Assembly: GCA_030668165.1 (NCBI GenBank)
Contig: DAOUUM010000106.1
Coordinates: 1 to 8,269, forward strand
Direction: 5' to 3'
DNA from: Candidatus Heimdallarchaeota archaeon
Lineage (GTDB): Archaea; Asgardarchaeota; Heimdallarchaeia; Heimdallarchaeales; Kariarchaeaceae
Length of the DNA: 8,269 nt
A program made the position numbers and the translations under genes. Position 1 is the first letter of the stretch. Each line of letters begins with the position of its first letter. Shown one piece after another: positions 5,459 to 8,269 of the stretch. The notes under the pieces are model-generated. The model was not told where the DNA came from and made no database searches. It saw only the letters and a program-made list of their open reading frames with translations.

Positions 5459-7879
5459 GTGACATTATTATCAGAGTTATCAATATGGTTATCAGAGTAC
5501 TCAATTTTAGCTATCGGAATAATATTAACAGTTATTGGTCTAATCTTGACTTTATCCGAGTTAAAACAGGTCATAAAACATGATTCAACATCCGATCAAC
5601 TGATATTCTGGCTAATGGTCCTATTGGCTGGATTGGTGACTGTTGCACTTCAGGACCTTATTCTGGGGTTATTAGCAGGTATGTCAATTCTTATGGTAGT
5701 TGAGACAATTAAAATGAGGGATACCCCTGTTTGGGGTAAACTAATTGCAGCTACGACTGTAACATATATGGTAATTCTCATTGGGAGAGCAGCACAGGTA
5801 ATTTATGATTTAATTGTCCAGCCTGCCGAACCAAATGACTTTATATTTGCCACATCATTTAATATAGCATTTCCCATTTTCTTGCTAATATCATTCATCT
5901 TCTTTGGAAGAAAATTCATACTGGTATCAAGGTTTTCATCTCCACAAGTGGTATACCTGTTCTTATTTGGAATTGTATATTCTGGAATTATCGCATTGAG
6001 AAAGACAGTCTTTCCGGTTGATGAAAATGGATTGATACAGGCCTATAACTATCTTGGTATTGACGGGGATTGGAGAACACGTGTGATTTTTGCTGATTTT
6101 GGTACTTTTGAGGCCTTGACAATAGTCATGATTGGAATGTACTTCATCTCTGGATGGTTATTAACTGTGCTCATGGGAGTTAAACCAGTTGATAACCCAG
6201 AAATCCTAGACAAGGTAAATCAGGTAGCTCAAACAATGGGAATAAAAGACGAGGTCAAGGTCGGTTTTGTTTCCGCACCAATTATCAATGCTTTTGCTTA
6301 TGGACCATTTCATGATAAGAGGGTTGCTTTTATCTCCTCAGAAATTACTGATTTTTCTGATGATGACATCAAGGGTATCGTGGGTCATGAATTAGCCCAT
6401 GCCTCTCGCCATCATATTGTAATTCTATTACTTATCAGCATAGTCGAGTTGGGTATCAAAAAAGCTCTTGCCATTCCTGCTACCAGTCTTGATTATTCCT
6501 TCCTACCAAAAGAATCAGTTTCTACAATTGGTTTTGTGGGATATTATATCTTCAGTTATGCATTATTCATTGTGCTCCTTGTATTTATCAGGATTTTAGA
6601 GGGTGATGCAGATAATACTACCAAAAAAGCAGGTTATTCAAGAGAGCTTGCTCAGGCATTGTTCAAACTAGAGGGATTTTACAATGGTGTGGCTGCTGAT
6701 CTTGGTATCTCTGCTAATCTGTTGACAGATAGAAAATATACCAAGCCTGAAAGAGAACGATTTACAGCCCAGGCTGGAAGATTATTATTTGAAGATCTTG
6801 TTAGTCCTTCCAGAGGAGCAGCATTTGCAAATGTTTTCCAATCACATCCCAGGACCGTATATAGAATTGCAGCCCTGGTTATTCCTGAGCTTAATCCAAA
6901 GAGAACTGCATTTTATCCATATCGATTACTTGGTTTCTTCATGCGTAAAAATGCCATTAAGGAGATAACTGCGGTGCATAAAGAATTCTCCGCCCTTATT
7001 GATGAAAAGTATTTAAGTTTTTATGGCGAAGAATCTCTCGATACAGTCCTTGACTACATGACCTGGGATCATGGTTATATTCCATTGGTCAATGAAGATG
7101 TGATCGCATACAATTCAATTACACAGGATCTGATCACTGGACAGGTAACTGAGATTGTGAAGACAAATCGTGCATCAACTCCATATCACGCTGTGATAGG
7201 TGATAAAAATGTGGATCTGGCTACTTATAGCACAAAATTATTCAAGAAAGGTGAGAAATACTTCCTCAAAAATGGAAGCATTGTCCAACCAATTTCCTAT
7301 GAACAAAATGATGATGGAGTTGTTTTTGTTACCGCTGGACAAGATGAAGATATCACACCTCAGGAAATTAAATTTGACAGATTGGGACAACCACTCTCCT
7401 TCTTTGAAAACTTGGTTGGTAATGTATTAATCATCTTTGAAAATGGAGTGAGCAGGTTAGAAACTGTGAAAAGCATTGAATTTGGTGAATCGTGGGCAGA
7501 TACTAAAATTAGTCTGAATGGTGAGAGTTATTCAGGTGATGAGTTAATTGTATCATTTTCACCTCTAGGCATAGAGTTTCGTAAGAGTAAGATGAAAGAA
7601 CAAAGAAATATTCTTGAACATTTGTTAAATAGAAATATCCTGCTCTACACCAAGGATAATATTGATATTAGCCTTGCTGGAAGAATAATTGAACTAAATG
7701 AAGATACTCTGAAATTCGAAGATGGTGATGGTCCACAAGAGATTAAATTGGATAGAGTTGAATATATTGTTTTTGTCGAACAGACTGTAGAGCTCATCAA
7801 GAAAGAAGATATTTCAATGTTTTCGAAATTTTTGATTAAGTGGAGCAACAGAAAAAGTTTCAAATATATTTATTCTTGA
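5459..7879 (+). CDS. M48-family (HtpX/Ste24-like) membrane zinc metalloprotease with N-terminal membrane block and beta-rich C-terminal region
   Basis: An 806-residue protein with the M48 peptidase core: NAFAYGP (277-283), the zinc-binding helix HELAH (310-314, catalytic Glu311), the third ligand in EGDAD (Glu381), and SHPRTVYRIAAL (462-473). M48 enzymes cleave membrane or misfolded proteins at the membrane. Hydrophobic segments lie at about 15-35, 47-85 (probably two), 95-118, 128-150, 164-181 and 217-240 ahead of the core, and at 318-338 and 355-380 inside it. HtpX is normally about 290 residues with two leading segments, so this N-terminal block is much enlarged. Residues about 540-780 are beta-rich; the segment 722-774 (G-I-I-E-L-N-E-D-T-L-K-F-E-D, then IKLDRVEYIVFVE) resembles a small Sm-like or PRC-like barrel, and 646-706 may be a diverged copy. 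The C-terminus is basic. The start is GTG with a clear ribosome site. It is divergent from the GcvH-like gene and convergent with the winged-helix gene. Family certain, substrates unknown. Confidence 0.93.
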   Translation: MTLLSELSIWLSEYSILAIGIILTVIGLILTLSELKQVIKHDSTSDQLIFWLMVLLAGLVTVALQDLILGLLAGMSILMVVETIKMRDTPVWGKLIAATTVTYMVILIGRAAQVIYDLIVQPAEPNDFIFATSFNIAFPIFLLISFIFFGRKFILVSRFSSPQVVYLFLFGIVYSGIIALRKTVFPVDENGLIQAYNYLGIDGDWRTRVIFADFGTFEALTIVMIGMYFISGWLLTVLMGVKPVDNPEILDKVNQVAQTMGIKDEVKVGFVSAPIINAFAYGPFHDKRVAFISSEITDFSDDDIKGIVGHELAHASRHHIVILLLISIVELGIKKALAIPATSLDYSFLPKESVSTIGFVGYYIFSYALFIVLLVFIRILEGDADNTTKKAGYSRELAQALFKLEGFYNGVAADLGISANLLTDRKYTKPERERFTAQAGRLLFEDLVSPSRGAAFANVFQSHPRTVYRIAALVIPELNPKRTAFYPYRLLGFFMRKNAIKEITAVHKEFSALIDEKYLSFYGEESLDTVLDYMTWDHGYIPLVNEDVIAYNSITQDLITGQVTEIVKTNRASTPYHAVIGDKNVDLATYSTKLFKKGEKYFLKNGSIVQPISYEQNDDGVVFVTAGQDEDITPQEIKFDRLGQPLSFFENLVGNVLIIFENGVSRLETVKSIEFGESWADTKISLNGESYSGDELIVSFSPLGIEFRKSKMKEQRNILEHLLNRNILLYTKDNIDISLAGRIIELNEDTLKFEDGDGPQEIKLDRVEYIVFVEQTVELIKKEDISMFSKFLIKWSNRKSFKYIYS

Positions 7880-7889
7880 TTTATTTGCT

Positions 7890-7906
7890 GTTCGTTAATT
7901 AAGAAC
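7890..7906. terminator. Short inverted repeat between convergent genes, possible shared terminator
   Basis: GTTC (7890-7893) and GAAC (7903-7906) flank the palindromic core TTAATTAA (7895-7902). It sits 11 bases after the M48 stop and overlaps the stop of the converging gene. On the plus strand it is followed by GGGGTTTTAA. The stem is short and AT-rich, so this is a weak call. Confidence 0.3.
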
Positions 7907-8234
7907 GGGGTTTTAATATCTCATCTAATGGGTAATTAGTTGTATTTTTTAATAAATTATTTTCAGCTAGGTGTTGAATGATGACTCTAGTTTCTTCTTC
8001 AGTTAGACCATATATAATTCCAATTTCTGGATAAGATAGCATTGTTTTACCTTCTATCCAGAATTCTGGAATTCGTTCACTTATTATTTCAGGAATTAAT
8101 TCCTTCTTCCTGATTATTTGATCCTCGCCAAGAGCGAATTCAGATTCCTTCAGTTTGAGTAGCTTCCTCACCTCTTTTTCGAATAAATCCTTATGTTTTC
8201 TTTCAAAAGTAGAACTATCGAGAAGCATGTTCAA
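7899..8234 (-). CDS. Small winged-helix/HTH-like protein, possibly continuing past the right edge
   Basis: From TTG 8232-8234 the protein has 111 residues; from ATG 8226-8228 it has 109. The frame also stays open to the window edge (adding LSTIDFEEENS before the TTG), so the true start may lie outside. Residues about 8-50 are charged and helical (FERKHKDLFEKEVRKLL). Residues 66-96, LSYPEIGIIYGLTEEETRVI and on to HLAENNLLK, follow the helix-turn-helix pattern of winged-helix regulators: helix, Gly-Leu-Thr turn, recognition-like helix, then L-x-x-N-N-L-L. A transcription regulator or similar nucleic-acid-binding protein is plausible, but the domain is short and I do not recognise a family. It converges on the M48 gene with 19 bases between the stops. 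A GAGGAAG stretch ahead of the TTG could be a weak ribosome site. Confidence 0.7.
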   Translation of the reverse strand: MNMLLDSSTFERKHKDLFEKEVRKLLKLKESEFALGEDQIIRKKELIPEIISERIPEFWIEGKTMLSYPEIGIIYGLTEEETRVIIQHLAENNLLKNTTNYPLDEILKPRS

Positions 8235-8269
8235 GCTGTTCTCTTCCTCAAAATCAATCGTGCTAAGTA

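Noticed and set aside
7200..7863. Frames 7200-7430 (plus) and 7645-7863 (minus) within the M48 gene
   Set aside because: They lie in other frames of a continuous 806-codon gene and have no features of their own.
1..8269. General reassignment of TAA to glutamine
   Set aside because: TAA ends the genes at 1005, 3678 and 7899 at sensible positions, and an in-frame TAA lies just upstream of the zinc-ribbon GTG start.

Overview
The window is AT-rich and looks archaeal. The two recognisable biosynthetic genes (purD and purB) encode archaeal-type proteins. Most start codons lie about 25 bases downstream of T/A-rich TATA-like boxes, so leaderless transcripts are likely, and GTG or TTG starts are common. 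An Asgard-type or other mesophilic archaeon would fit the membrane zinc-ribbon protein, the GcvH-like protein and the enlarged M48 protease. No universal marker is present, so lineage is inference.

Layout: bases 1-5187 are all on the minus strand. Read in the direction of transcription, from the right, they hold a GcvH-like protein with an acidic tail (4663-5187), a membrane protein with an N-terminal zinc ribbon and acidic repeats (3678-4574), adenylosuccinate lyase purB (2265-3578) broken by one in-frame TAA, a small ribbon-helix-helix protein (1898-2188), an unrecognised helical 270-residue protein (1005-1817), and the 5' part of purD (1-708, cut by the window edge). The gaps of 70-300 bases carry their own TATA-like boxes and several AT-rich inverted repeats, so these look like mostly single-gene units rather than one tight operon. 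The exception in theme is purB and purD, two steps of purine synthesis.

At 5188-5458 a divergent promoter region separates the GcvH-like gene from a large plus-strand gene (5459-7879). That gene encodes an M48-family membrane metalloprotease with an unusual N-terminal membrane block and an approximately 280-residue beta-rich C-terminal region. It converges on a small winged-helix-like gene (7899-8234, minus) that may continue beyond the right edge.

The most notable points are: (i) a TAA replacing the expected glutamine codon right after the catalytic GRTHG motif of PurB, with the reading frame and conservation otherwise intact on both sides; (ii) a GcvH-fold protein whose lipoyl-lysine position is serine and which ends in an acidic, aromatic tail; (iii) the composite M48 protease; (iv) adjacent acidic, phenylalanine-containing low-complexity segments in two neighbouring proteins; and (v) perfect AT-rich palindromes around the ribbon-helix-helix gene and upstream of purD. 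I see no CRISPR array, tRNA, rRNA or transposase.
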